Positions 10,480-23,470 of a DNA stretch of 64,000 bases are shown piece by piece. A program made the position numbers and the translations under genes. Where the stretch lies: assembly GCA_030762175.1 (NCBI GenBank), contig JAUJEO010000019.1:4160001-4224000 (forward strand), read 5' to 3'. A model generated the notes under the pieces. It did no database searches, had not been told where the DNA came from, and worked only from the letters and a program-made list of their open reading frames with translations. How positions within the stretch are numbered: position 1 is the stretch's first letter; each line of letters opens with the position of its first letter. The stretch comes from Metallyticus violacea (lineage: Eukaryota; Arthropoda; Insecta; Mantodea; Metallyticidae).

Positions 10480-12480
10480 TTTGAGATAACTGGTTCTCTT
10501 ACATTATACTAGTTTGATTGCCATAGAAAACCATAAAATGGAGAAAGATTCGCTAAAAGAAAAGATTAATTTCGATGGTTGGAAACTTCATTAGAATCAC
10601 TTTTTTTCTTTCTTATTTGAGAAAACTTGTTCTCTTTCATTTTCCTAGTTTGATAGCTGTAGAAAAGCATATTATGCGGAAAGAATCTCGAAAAGAAAAA
10701 AAATTTTTTCGAAGGTTGGAAAATCCAGGAGAATTAATTTTTTTCCGTTCTTATTTGAGATAACTGGTTCTCTTTCATTATACTAGTTTGATAGACTTAG
10801 AAAAGCATATTATGCGGAAAGAATCTCGAAAAGAATAAAAAAAATTTTCGAAGTTTGGAAACTTCATTAGAATCACTTTTTTCCGTTCTTATTTGAGATA
10901 ACTGGTTCTCTTTCATTATACTAGTTTGATAGCCTGAGAAAAGCATATAATGCGGATAGAATCTCGAAAAGAAAAAAATTTTTTTTTGATGTTTTGAAAA
11001 TACTTATGAATCAATTTTTTCCCATTCTTATTTGAGATTACTGGTTCTATTTCATTATACTAGTTTGATAGCCTTAGAAAAGCATATTGTGCAGAAAGAA
11101 TCTCGAAAAGAAAAAATATTTTTTTCGAAGTTTGGAAACTTCATTAGAATCACTTTTTTTCCGTTCTTATTTGAGATAACTGGTTTTCTTTCATTTTGCT
11201 AGTTTGATAGCTGTAGAAAAGCATATTATGCGGAAAGAATCTCGAAAAGAAAAAAAAAAATTTTTCGAAGTTTGGAAACTTCATTAGAATCACTTTTTTT
11301 CCGTTCTTATTTGAGATAACTGGTTCTCTTTCATTATACTAGTTTGAGAGCCTTAGAAAAGCATATAATGCGGATAGAATCTCGAAAAGAAAAAAAATTT
11401 TTTTTGATGTTTTGAAAATCCTTATGAATCAATTTTTTTCAATTCTTATTTGAGATTACTGGTTCTCTTTCATTATACTAGTTTGTTAGCCATAGAAAAC
11501 CATAAAATGAAGAAAGATTCGCGAAAAGAAAAGATTTACTTCGATGGTTGGAATCTTCATTAGAATCAATTTTTTTCCATTATTATTTGAGTTAACTTGT
11601 ACTCTTTCATTATACTAGTTTGATAGCCATAGAAAGCCATAAAATGAAGAAAGATTCGCGAAAAGAAAAGATTTAATACGATGGTTGGAAACTTCATTAG
11701 AATCAATTTTTTTCCATTCTTATTTGAGATAACTTGTTCTCTTTCATTATACTAGTTTGATAGCCTTAGAAAACCATAAAATAAAGAAAGATTGGCGAAA
11801 AGAAAAGATTTATTTCGATGGTTGGAAACTTCATTAGAATTACTTTTTTCCGTTCTTAATTGAGATAACTGGTTCTCTTTAATTTTCCTAGTTTGATAAC
11901 TGTAGAAAAGCATATTATGCAAAAAGAATCTCGAAAAGAAAAAAAATTTTTTTCAAAGTTTGGAAACATCATTAGTAGCACTTTTTTTCCGTTCTTATTA
12001 AAGATAACTGGTTCTCTTTCATTATACTAGTTTGATAGCCGTAGAAAATCATATTATGCGGAAAGAATCTCGAAATGAAAAAAAATTTTTTTCGAAGATT
12101 GGAAACTTCATTAGAATCACCTTTTTCCGTTCTTATTTGAGATAACTACTTCTCTTTCATTATACTAGTTTGATAGCCTTAGAAAAGCATATAATGCGGA
12201 AAGAATCTAGCAAAGAAAAAAATTTTTTTTTGATGTTTTGAAATTCCTTATGATTCAATTTTTTTCCATTCTTATTTGAGATAAGTGGTTCTATTTCATT
12301 ATACTAGTTTGATAGCCTTAGAAAAGCATATTATACGGAAAGAATCTCGAAAAGAAAAAAAAAATTTTTCGAAGTTTGGAAAGTTCATTAGAATCACTTT
12401 TTTTCCGTTCTTATTTGAGATAACTGGTTTTCTTTCATTATACTAGTTTGATAGCCTTAGAAAAGCATATAATGCGGAAA
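10480..12480 (+). repeat. A-to-B/C transition block
   Basis: This block starts with a type C monomer with 'gagaaagattcgctaaaag' (10530-10565), then monomers with 'tttcctagtttgatagctg' and 'gaaaatccaggaga'. It continues with B monomers mixed with runs of type C (11480-11850). It recurs at about 19.36-21.59 kb (offset 8960 to 9099) and 32.5-34.29 kb (offset 21799 at the 'gaaaatacttatgaatc' marker, 10988 to 32787). A stub of it is at 46.8-47.1 kb. No gene is seen. Confidence 0.8.
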
Positions 12481-14250
12481 GAATCTCGAAAGGAAAAAAA
12501 TTTTTTTTGATGTTTTGAAATTCCTTATGATTCAATTTTTGTCCATTCTTATTTGAGATAACTGGTTCTCTTTCATTATACTAGTTTGATAGCCTTAGAA
12601 AACCATAAAATGAAGAAAGATTCGCGAAAAGAAAATATTTATTTTGATGGTTGGAAACTTCATTAGAATCAATTTTTTTCCGTTCTTATTTGAGATATAT
12701 GGTTCTCTTTCATTATACTATTTTGATAGCCTTACAAAAGCATATGCGGAAAGAATCTCGAAAAGAAAAAAATTTTTTTTCGAAGTTTTGAAACTTCATT
12801 AGAATCACTTTTTTTCCGTTCTTATTTGAGATATATGGTTCTCTTTCATTATACTATTTTGATAGCCTTACAAAAGCATATTATGTGGAAAGAATCTCGA
12901 AAAGAAAAAAAAATTTTTTCGAAGGTTTGAAACTTCATTAGAATCACATTTTTTCCGTTCTTATTTGAGATAACTGGTTCTCTTGCATTATACAAGTTTG
13001 ATAGCCTTAGAAAAGCATATAATGCGGAAAGAATCTCGAAAAGAAAAAAAATTTTTTTCGATGATTGGAAACTTCATTAGAATCAATTTTTTTCCATTCT
13101 TATTTGAGATAACTAGTTCTCTTTCATTATACTAGTTTGATAGCCATAGAAAACCATAAAAAGAAGAAAGATTCGCGAAAAGAAAACATTTATTTCGATG
13201 GTTGGAAACTTCATTAGAATCACTTTTTTTCCGTTCTTATTTGAGATAACTGGTTCTCTTTCATTATACTAGTTTGATAGCTTTAGAAAGGCATATTATA
13301 CGGAAAGAATCTGGAAAAGAAAAAACTTTTTTTCGAAGTTTGGAAACTTCATTAGAATCACTTTTTTTCCGTTCTTATTTGAGATAACTGGTTCTCTTTC
13401 ATTATACTAGTTTGATAGCATCAGAAAAGCATATTATGCGCAAAGAATCTCGAAAAGAAAAAAAAAATTTTTCGAAGTTTGGAAACTTCGTTAGAATCAC
13501 TTTTTTTCCGTTCTTATTTGAGATAACTGGTTCTCTTTCATTATACTAGTTTGATAGCCTCAGAAATGCATATTATGCGCAAAGAATCTCGAAAGAAAAA
13601 AATTTTTTGTTGATGTTTTGAAATTCCTTATGATTAAATTTTTTTCCATTCTTATTTAAGATAACTGGTTCTCTTTCATTATACTAGTTTGATAGCCTTA
13701 GAAAACCATAAAATGAAGAAAGATTCGCGAAAAGAAAAGATTTATTTCGATGGTTGGAAACTTCATTAGAATCACTTTTTTTCCGTTCTAATTTGAGATA
13801 ACTGGTTCTCTTTCATTATACTAGTTTGATAGCGTTAGAAAAGCATATTATACGGTAAGAATCTGGAAAAGAAAAAAAATTTTTTTCGAAGTTTGGAAAC
13901 TTCATTAGAAATAATTTTTTTCCGTTCTTATTTGAGATAACTGGTTCTCTTTCATTATACTTGTTTGATAGCCTTAGAAAAGCATATTGTGCGGAAAGAA
14001 TCTCGAAAAGAAAAAAAAATTTTTTCGAAGTTTGGAAACTTCATTAGAATCACTTTTTTTCCGTTCTTATTTGATATAACTGGTTCTCTTTCATTATACT
14101 AGTTTGATAGCCTTAGAAAAGCATATAATGCGGAAAGAATCTCGAAAAGAAAAAAAATTTTTTTCGATGGTTGGTAAGTTCATTAGAATCAATTTTTTTC
14201 CATTCTTATTTGAGATAACTGGTTCTCTTTCATTATACTAGTTTGATAGC
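12480..14250 (+). repeat. B/C block, copy of the long higher-order unit
   Basis: Monomers appear in the order also seen at 24.34, 37.99 and 47-57 kb: 'gaaaggaaaaaaatt' with 'ccttatgattc', 'gaaaatatttattttg', 'catatgcgg', 'ttatgtgg', 'cataaaaagaagaaag', 'aaaaaacttttttt' (g at 13319), then 'ttttttgttgatg' (g at 13609). The matching g positions at 25179 and 38831, and 25468 and 39120, give constant offsets of 11859-11860 and 13652. No gene is seen. Confidence 0.82.
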
Positions 14251-17200
14251 CATAGAAAACCATAAAATGAAGAAAGATTCGCGAAAAGAAAAGATTTATT
14301 TTGATGGTTGGAAACTTCAATAGAATCAATTTTTTTCCGTTCTTATTTGAGATATATGGTTCTCTTTCATTATACTAATTTGATAGCATTAGAAAAGCAT
14401 ATTATGCGGAAAGAATCTCGAAAAGAAAAAAAATTTTTTTCGAAGTTTTGAAACTTCATTAGAAACACTTTTTTTCCGTTCTTATTTGAGATAACTGGTT
14501 CTCTTTCATTATACTAGTTTGATAGCCTTAGAAAAGCATATTATGCGGAAAGAATCTCGAAAAGAAAAAAAATTTTTTCGAAGTTTGGAAACTTCATTAG
14601 AATCACTTTATTTCCGTTCTTATTTGAGATAACTGGTTCTCTTGTATTATACTAGTTTGATAGCCTTAGAAAAGCATATAATGCGAAAAGAATCTCGAAA
14701 AAAAAATTTTTTTTCGAAGTTTGGAAACTTCATTAGAATCACTTTTTTTCCGTTCTTATTTGAGATAACTGGTTCTCTTTCATTATACTAGTTTGATAGC
14801 CTTAGAAAAGCATATTGTGCGGAAAGAATCTCGAAAAGAAAAAAATTTTTTTCGAAGTTTGGAAACTTCATTAGAATCACTTTTTTTCCGTTCTTATTTG
14901 AGATAACTGGTTCTCTTTCATTATACTAGTTTGATAGCCTTAGAAAAGCATATAATGCGGAAAGAATCTCGAAAAGAAAAAAAATTTTTTTCGATGGTTG
15001 GAAACTTCATTAGAATCAATTTTTTTCCATTCTTATTTGAAATAACTGGTTCTCTTTCATTATACTAGTTTGATAGCCATAGAAAACCATAAAATGAAGA
15101 AAGATTTGCGAAAAGAAAAGATTTATTTTGATGGTTGGAAACTTCATTAGAATCAATTTTTTTCCGTTCTTATTTGAGATATATGGTTCTCTTTCATTAT
15201 ACTATTTTGATAGCCTTACAAAAGCATATTATGCGGAAAGAGTCTCGAAAAAAAAATTTTTTTCGAAGTTTTGAAACTTCAATAGAATCACTTTTTTTCC
15301 GTTCCTATTTGAGATAACTGGTTCTCTTTCATTATACTAGTTTGATAGCCTTAGAAAACCATATTATGCGGTAAGAATCTCGAAAAGAAAAAAAAATTTT
15401 TTCGAAGTTTTGAAAATTCATTAGAATCACTTTTTGTCCGTTCTTATTTGAGATAACTGGTTATCTTTCATTATACTAGTTAGATAGCCTTAGAATAGCA
15501 TATTGTGCGGAAAGAATCTCGAAAAGAAAAAAAATTTTTTTCGAAGTTTGGAAACTTCATTAGAATCACTTTTTTTCCGTTCTTATTTGAGATAACTGGT
15601 TCTCTTTCATTATACTAGTTTGATAGCCATAGAAAACCATAAAATGAAGAAAGGAAAAGATTTATTTTGATGGTTGGAAACTTAATTAGAATCAATTTTT
15701 TTCCGTTCTTATTTGAGATAACTGGTTCTCTTTCATTTTGCTAGTTTGATAGCTTTAGAAAAGCATATAATGCGGAAAGAATCTCGAAAAGAAAAAAAAA
15801 ATTTTTCGATGGTTGGAAACTTCATTAGAATCAATTTTTTTCCGTTCTTATTTGAGATATATGTTTGTCTATCATTATACTAGTTTGATAGCCTTAGAAA
15901 AGCATATTATGCGGAAAGAAATTAGAAAAGAAAAAAATTTTTTTTCGAAGTTTGGAAACTTCATTAGAATCACTTTTTTTCCATTCTTATTTGAGTTAAC
16001 TGGTTCTCTTTCATTATACTAGTTTGATAGCCTTAGAAAACCATAAAATGAAGAAAGATTCGCGAAAAGAAAAGATTTATTTCGATGGTTGGAAACTTCA
16101 TGAGAATCAATTTTTATCCGTTCTTATTTGAGATAACTGGTTCTCTTTCATTTTGCTAGTTTGATAGCTGTAGAAAGGCATATTATGCGGAAAGAATCTC
16201 GAAAAGAAAAAAAAAATTTTTTCAAAGTTTGGAAACTTCATTAGAATCACTTTTTTCCGTTCTTATTTGAGATATATGGTTCTCTTTCATTATACTATTT
16301 TGATAGCCTTACAAAAGCATATTATGCGGAAAGAATCTCGAAAAGAAAAAAAAAATTTTTCGAAGGTTTGAAACTTCATTAGAATCACTTTTTTTCCGTT
16401 CTTATTTGAGATAACTGGTTCTCTTCCATTATACTAGTTTGATAGCCTTAAAAAGCATATAATGCGGAAAGAATCTGGAAAAGAAAAAAAAAATTTTTCG
16501 ATGATTGGAAACTTCATTAGAATCAGTTTTTTTCCATTCTTATTTGAGATAACTAGTTCTCTTTCATTATACTAGTTTGATAGCCATAGAAAACCATAAA
16601 ATGAAGAAAGATTCGCGAAAAAAAAGATTTATTTCGATGGTTGGAAACTTCATTAGAATCACTTTATTTCCGTTCTTATTTGAGATAACTGGTTCTCTTT
16701 CATTATACTAGTTTGATAGCTTTAGAAAAGCATATTATACGGAAAGAATCTCGAAAAGAAAAAAATTTTTTTTCGAAGTTTGGAAACTTCATTAGAATCA
16801 CTTTTTTTCCGTTCTTATTTGAGATAACTGGTTCTCTTTCATTATACTTGTTTGATAGCATCAGAAAAGCATATTATGCGCAAAGAATCTCGAAAAGAAA
16901 AAAAATTTTTTTCGAAGTTTTGAAACTTCATTAGAATCACTTTTTTTCCGTTCTTATTTGAGATATATGGTTCTCTTTCATTATACTAGTTTGATAGCCT
17001 TAGAAAAGCATATTATGCGGAAAGAATCTCGAAAAGAAAAAAAAATTTTTTTCGAAGTTTTGAAACTTCATTAGAATTTCTTTTTTTCCCTTCTTTTTTG
17101 AGATAACTGGTTCTCTTTCATTATACTAGTTTGATAGCCTTTGAAAATCATATTATACGGAAAGAATCACGAAAAGAAAAAATTTTTTTTTCGAAGTTTG

Positions 17201-19320
17201 GAAACTTCATTAGAAAAACTTTTTTTCCGTTCTTATTTGAGATAACTGGTTCTCTTTCATTATACTAGTTTGATAGCCTTAGAAAAGCATATTGTGCGGA
17301 AAGAATCTCGAAAAGAAAAAAATTTTTTTCGAAGTTTGGAAAATTCATTAGAATCACTTTTTTTCCGTTCTTATTAGAGATAACTGGTTCTCTTTCATTA
17401 TACTAGTTTGATAGCCTTAGAAAAGCATATTGTGCCGAAAGAATATCGAAAAGAAAAAAAATTTTTTTCGAAGTTTGAAACTTCATTAGAATCACTTTTT
17501 TTCCGTTCTTATTTGAGATAACTGGTTCTCTTTCATTATACTAGTTTGATAGCCTTAGAAAAGCATATAATGCGGAAAGAATCTCGAAAAGAAAAAAAAT
17601 TTTTTTCGATGGTTGGAATCTTCATTAGAATCAATTTTTTTCCATTCTTATTTGAAATAACTGGTTCTCTTTCATTATACTAGTTTGATAGCCATAGAAA
17701 ACCATAAAATGAAGAAAGATTTGCGAAAAGAAAAGATTTATTTTGATGGTTGGAAACTTCATTAGAATCAATTTTTTTCCGTTCTTATTTGAGATATATG
17801 GTTCTCTTTCATTATACTATTTTGATAGCCTTACAAAAGCATATTATGCGGAAAGAGTCTCGAAAAAAAAAAAATTTTTCGAAGTTTTGAAACTTCAATA
17901 GAATCACTTTTTTTCCGTTCTTATTTGAGATAACTGGTTCTCTTTCATTATACTAGTTTGATAGCCTTAGAAAACCATATTATGCGGTAAGAATCTCGAA
18001 AAGAAAAAAAAAATTTTTCGAAGTTTGGAAAATTCATTAGAATCACTTTTTGTCCGTTCTTATTTGAGATAACTGGTTCTCTTTCATTATACTAGTTTGA
18101 TAGCCTTAGAAAAGCATATTGTGCGGAAAGAATCTCGAAAGGAAAAGATTTATTTCGATGGTTGGAAACTTCATTAGAATCACTTTTTTTCCGTTCTTAT
18201 TTGAGATAACTGGTTCTCTTTCATTATTCTAGTTTGATAGCTTTAGAAAAGCATATTATAGGGAAAGAATCTCGAAAAGAAAAAAATTTTTTTTCGAAGT
18301 TTGGAAACTTCATTAGAATCACTTTTTTTCCGTTCTTATTTGAGATAACCGGTTCTCTTTCATTATACTAGTTTGATAGCATCAGAAAAGCATATTATGC
18401 GCAAAGAATCTCGAAAAGAAAAAAAAATTATTTCGAAGTTTGGAAATTTCGTTAGAATCACTTTTTTTCCGTTCTTGTTTGAGATAACTGGTTCTCTTTC
18501 ATTATACTAGTTTGATAGCCTCAGAAAAGCATATTATGCGCAAAGAATCACGAAAAGAAAAAAATTTTTTTTCGATGTTTGGAAACTTCGTTAGAATCAC
18601 TTTTTTTCCGTTCTTATTTGAGATAACTGGTTCTCTTTCATTATACTTGTTTGATAGCCTCAGTAAAGCATATTATGCGCAAAGAATCTCGAAAAGAAAA
18701 AAAAATTTTTTCGAAGTTTGGAAACTTCGTTAGAATCACTTTTTTTCCTTTCTTATTTGAGATAACTGGTTCTCTTTCATTATACTAGTTTGATAGCCTC
18801 AGAAAAGCATATTATGCGCAAAGAACCTCGAAATGAAAAAAATTTTTTTTCGAAGTTTGGATACTTCGTTTGAATCACTTTTTTTTAGTTCTTATTTAAG
18901 ATAACTGGTTCTCTTTCATTATACTAGTTTGATAGCCTCAGTAAAGAAATTTATGCGCAAAGAATCTCGAAAAGAAAAAAAATTTTTTTCGAAGTTTGGA
19001 AACTTCGTTAGAATCACTTTTTTTCCGTTCTTATTTTAGATAACTGGTTCTCTTTCATTATACTAATTAGATAGCCTCAGAAAAGCATATTATGCGCAAA
19101 GAATCTCGAAAATGAAAAAAATTTTTTTAGAACTTTAGAAACTTCGTTAGAATCACTTTTTTCCGTTCTTATTTGAGATAACTGGTTCTCTTTCATTATA
19201 CTAGTTTGATAGCCTCAGAAAAGCATATTATGCGCAAAGAATCTCGAAAAGAAGAAAAAGTTTTTTCGAAGTTTGGAAACGTCGTTTGAATCACTTTTTT
19301 CCGTTCTTATTTGAGACAAC
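14250..19320 (+). repeat. Segmental block 1, 5 kb, recurring downstream
   Basis: About 37 B/C monomers, ending in type A from about 18360. Diagnostic monomers are 'gcggaaagagtctcg' near 15232; a type C monomer with an 11-bp loss giving 'gaagaaaggaaaagattt' near 15648; 'gatatatgtttgtctatc' near 15855; and 'gaatttctttttttccc' near 17074. The block recurs at 39208-44140 (offset 24957, then 24820) and its left two thirds at 25556-29246 (offset 11305, then 11444). Parts recur at 35.3-36.6 kb and 57.1-64 kb. No gene is seen. Confidence 0.85.
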
Positions 19321-19440
19321 TGGTCATTATAGTAGTTTGATAGCCTCAGAAAAGCATATTATGCGCATAGAATCTCGAAATGAAAAATTTTTTTTTCGAA
19401 GTTTGGAAACATCCTTAGAATCACTTTTTTTCCATTCTTA
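18360..19440 (+). repeat. Type A island
   Basis: About eight type A monomers sit inside B/C sequence. They carry 'gcatcag' or 'cctcag', 'tgcgcaaag' and 'cttcgttag'. The 18512-18733 portion is nearly identical to 43332-43553 (offset 24820). A 7-bp loss gives 'caactggtcattatag' at about 19318-19333. The right edge meets the type C monomer with 'aaatggagaaagattcg' at 19480-19515, the same border as at 10.5 and 46.8 kb. Confidence 0.8.
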
Positions 19441-21590
19441 TTTGAGATAACTGGTTCTCTTACATTATACTAGTTTGATTGCCATAGAAAACCATAAAAT
19501 GGAGAAAGATTCGCTAAAAGAAAAGAAAAATATGATCGTTGGAAACTTCATTAGAATCACTTTTTTTCTTTCTTATTTGAGAAAACTTGTTCTCTTTCAT
19601 TTTCCTAGTTTGATAGCTGTAGAAAAGCATATTATGCGGAAAGAATCTCGAAAAGAAAAAAAATTTTTTCGAAGGTTGGAAAATCCAAGAGAATCAATTT
19701 TTTTCCGTTCTTATTTGAGATAACTGGTTCTGTTTCATTTTGCTAGTTTGATAGCTGTAGAAAAGCATATAATGCGGAAAGTATCTCGAAAAGAAAAAAA
19801 AAAATTTTTCGAAGTTTGGAAACTTCATTAGAATCACTTTTTTCCGTTCTTATTTGAGATAACTGGTTCTCTTTCATTATACTAGTTTGATAGACTTAGA
19901 AAAGCATATTATGCGGAAAGACTCTCGAAAAGAATAAAAAAAATTTTCGAAGTTTGGAAACTTCATTAGAATCACTTTTTTCCGTTCTTATTTGAGATAA
20001 CTGGTTCTCTTTCATTATACTAGTTTGATAGCCTTAGAAAAGCATATAATGCGGATAGAATCTCGAAAAGAAAAAAATTTCTTTTTGATGTTTTGAAAAT
20101 ACTTATGAATCAATTTTTTCCCATTCTTATTTGAGATTACTGGTTCTCTTTCATTATACTAGTTTGATAGCCTTAGAAAAGCATATTGTGCAGAAAGAAT
20201 CTCGAAAAGAAAAAATATTTTTTTGGAAGTTTGGAAACTTCATTAGAATCACTTTTTTTCCGTTCTTATTTGAGATAACTGGTTTTCTTTCATTTTGCTA
20301 GTTTGATAGCTGTAGAAAAGCATATTATGCGGAAAGAATCTCGAAAAGAAAAAAAATTTTTTTCGAAGTTTGGAAACTTCATTAGAATCACTTTTTTTCC
20401 GTTCTTATTTGAGATAACTGGTTCTCTTTCATTATACTAGTTTGATAGCCATAGAAAACCATAAAATGAAGAAAGATTCGCGAAAAGAAAAGATTTACTT
20501 CGATGGTTGGAATCTTCATTAGAATCAATTTTTTTCCATTCTTATTTGAGATAACTTGTACTCTTTCATTATACTAGTTTGTTAGCCATAGAAAACCATA
20601 AAATGAAGAAAGATTCGCGAAAACAAAAGATTTACTTCGATGGTTGGAATCTTCATTAGAATCAATTTTTTTCCATTCTTATTTGAGATAACTTGTACTC
20701 TTTCATTATACTAGTTTGATAGCCATAGAAAACCATAAAATGAAGAAAGATTCGCGAAAAGAAAAGATTTATTTCGATGGTTGGAAACTTCATTAGAATC
20801 AATTTTTTTCCATTCTTATTTGAGATAACTTGTTCTCTTACATTATACTAGTTTGATAGCCTTAGAAAACCATAAAATGAAGAAAGATTCGCGAAAAGAA
20901 AAGATTTATTTCGATGGTTGGAAACTTCATTAGAATCACTTTTTTCCGTTCTTAATTGAGATAACTGGTTCTCTTTAATTTTCCTAGTTTGATAGCTGTA
21001 GAAAAGCATATTATGCAAAAAGAATCTCGAAAAGAAAAAAAATTTTTTTCAAAGTTTGGAAACATCATTAGTAGCACTTTTTTTCCGTTCTTATTAAAGA
21101 TAACTGGTTCTCTTTCATTATACTAGTTTCATAGCCGTAGAAAATCATATTATGCGGAAAGAATCTCGAAATGAAAAAAAATTTTTTTCGAAGTTTGGAA
21201 ACTCCATTAGAATCACTTTTTTCCGTTCTTATTTGAGATAACTAGTTCTCTTTCATTATACTTGTTTGATAGCCTTAGAAAAGCATATAATGCGGAAAGA
21301 ATCTAGCAAGGAAAAAAATTTTTTTTTTATGTTTTGAAATTCCTTATGATTCAATTTTTTTCCATTCTTATTTGAGATAAGTGGTTCTCTTTCATTATAC
21401 TAGTTTGATAGCCTTAGAAAAGCATATTATACGGAAAGAATCTCGAAAAGAAAAAAAAATTTTTTCGAAGTTTGGAAACTTCATTAGAATCACTTTTTTT
21501 CCGTTCTTATTTGAGATAACTGGTTCTCTTTCATTATACTAGTTTGATAGCCTTAGAAAAGCATATAATGCGGAAAGAATCTCGAAAAGG
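19360..21590 (+). repeat. Second copy of the A-to-B/C transition block
   Basis: This matches about 10.37-12.5 kb. The 'gaaaatacttatgaatc' marker is at 20087 against 10988 (offset 9099), and 'gataagtgg' is offset 9096. It contains three type C monomers almost in a row between 20440 and 20770, with 'gatttacttcgatggttgg', spaced 137 bp. A later monomer near 21310 has 'tctagcaaggaaaaaaa' with 'ttttatgttttg'. No gene is seen. Confidence 0.8.
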
Positions 21591-23470
21591 AAAAAAATTT
21601 TTTTCGATGGTTGGAAAGTTCATTAGAATGAATTTTTTTCCATTCTTATTTGAGATAACTGGTTCTCTTTCATTATACTAGTTTGATAGCCATAGAAAAC
21701 CATAAAATGAAGAAAGATTCGCGAAAAGAAAATATTTATTTTGATGGTTGGAAACTTCAATAGAATCAATTTCTTTCCGTTCTTATTTGATATATGGTTC
21801 TCTTTCATTATACTAATTTGATAGCATTAGAAAAGCATATTATGCGGAAAGAATCTCGAAAAGAAAAAAAATTTTTTTCGAAGTTTTGAAACTTCATTAG
21901 AATCACTTTTTTTCCGTTCTTATTTGAGATAACTGGTTCTCTTTCATTATACTAGTTTGATAGCCTTAGAAAAGCATATTATGCGGAAAGAATCTCGAAA
22001 AGAAAAAAAAATTTTTTCGAAGTTTTGAAACTTCATTAGAATTTCTTTTTTTCCGTTCTTATTTGATATAACTGGTTCTCTTTCATTATACTAGTTTGAT
22101 AGCCTTTGAAAAGCATATTATACGGAAAGAATCTCGAAAAGAAAAAAATTTTTTTTCGAAATTTGAAAACTTCATTACAATCACTTTTTTTCCGTTCTTA
22201 TTTGAGATAACTAGTTCTCTTTCATTATACTAGTTTGATAGCCTTAGAAAAGCATATTGTGCGGAAAGAATCTCGAAAAGAAAAAATTTTTTTTCGAAGT
22301 TTGGAAACTTCATTAGAATCACTTTTTTTCCGTTCTTATTAGAGATAACTGGTTCTCATTCGTTATACTAGTTTGATAGCCTTAGAAAAGCATATTGTGC
22401 CGAAAGAATATCGAAAAGAAAAAAAAAATTTTTCGAAGTTGGAAACTTCATTAGAATCACTTTTTTTCCGTTCTTATTTTAGATAACTGGTTCTCTTTCA
22501 TTATACTAGTTTGATAGCCTTAGAAAAGCATATAATGCGGAAAGAATCTCGAAAAGAAAAAAAATTTTTTTCGATGGTTGGAAACTTCATTAGAATCAAT
22601 TTTTTTCCATTCTTATTTGAAATAACTGGTTCTCTTTCATTATACTAGTTTGATAGCCATAGAAAACCATAAAATGGAGAAAGATTCGCGAAAAGAAAAG
22701 ATTTATTTTGATGGTTGGAAACTTCATTAGAATCAATTTTTTTCCGTTCTTATTTGAGATATATGGTTCTCTTTCATTATACTATTTTGATAGCCTTACA
22801 AAAGCATATTATGCGGAAAGAGTCTCGCAAAGAAAAAAAAATTTTTCGAAGTTTTGAAACTTCAATAGAATCACTTTATTTCCGTTCTTATTTGAGATAA
22901 CTGGTTCTCTTTCATTATGCTAGTTTGATAGCCTTAGAAAAGCATATTATGCGGTAAGAATCTCGAAAAGAAAAAAAAAAATTTTCCAAGTTTGGAAAAT
23001 TCATTAGAATCACTTTTTGTCCGTTCTTATTTGAGATAACTGGTTCTCTTTCATTATACTAGTTTGATAGCCTTAGAAAAGCATATTGTGCGGAAAGAAT
23101 CTCGAAAAGAAAAAAATTTTTTTCGAAGTTTGGAAACTTCATTAGAATCACTTTTTTCCATTCTTATTTGAGATAACTGGTTCTCTTTCATTATACTAGT
23201 TTGATAGCCTTAGAAAACCATAAAATGAAGAAAGATTCGCGAAAAGAAAAGATTTATTTCGATGGTTGGAAACTTCATGAGAATCAATTTTTTTCCGTTC
23301 TTATTTGAGATAACTGGTTCTCTCTCATTTTGCTAGTTTGATAGCTGTAGAAAAGCATATTTTGCGGAAAGAATCTCGAAAAGAAAAAAAAAATTTTTTC
23401 AAAGTTTGGAAACTTCATTAGAATCACTTTTTTTCCGTTCTTATTTGAGATATATGGTTCTCTTTCATTA
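20971..23470 (+). repeat. Segmental block 2, source or copy of 29247-31607
   Basis: This segment begins within 'ctctttaattttcctag' and runs through B and C monomers to about 23470. It matches 29247-31607, starting at offset 8276 (60 monomers) and dropping to 8138 after loss of one monomer (22715 to 30853). Shared rare variants include 'tctagcaagg' and 'gaatttctttttttccg', plus 'tttccaagtttgg' near 22984. It overlaps the end of the transition block because the copied segments have different borders. Confidence 0.82.

Larger units (their letters stand above)
8370..10480 (+). repeat. Type A block, plus orientation
   Basis: About 15 monomers carry the type A marks 'cctcag', 'tgcgcaaag' and mostly 'cttcgttag'. 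They are the plus-strand counterparts of 1-6870. One monomer near 8651 has lost 14 bp between two 'actt' strings, giving 'ggaaactttttttccg'. The part from about 9464 recurs at 31678. The right part carries 'tttagttcttatttaag' and 'gcaatttatgcgc' variants that also mark the A islands at 18.9, 32.3, 43.7 and 46.2 kb. Confidence 0.85.

Noticed and set aside
21325..21335. Exact match to the budding-yeast ARS core (ttttatgtttt), also at 29601-29611
   Set aside because: The two sites are copies of one variant monomer (offset 8276). An 11-base AT match is expected by chance in 70% AT sequence, and the consensus applies only to budding yeasts.
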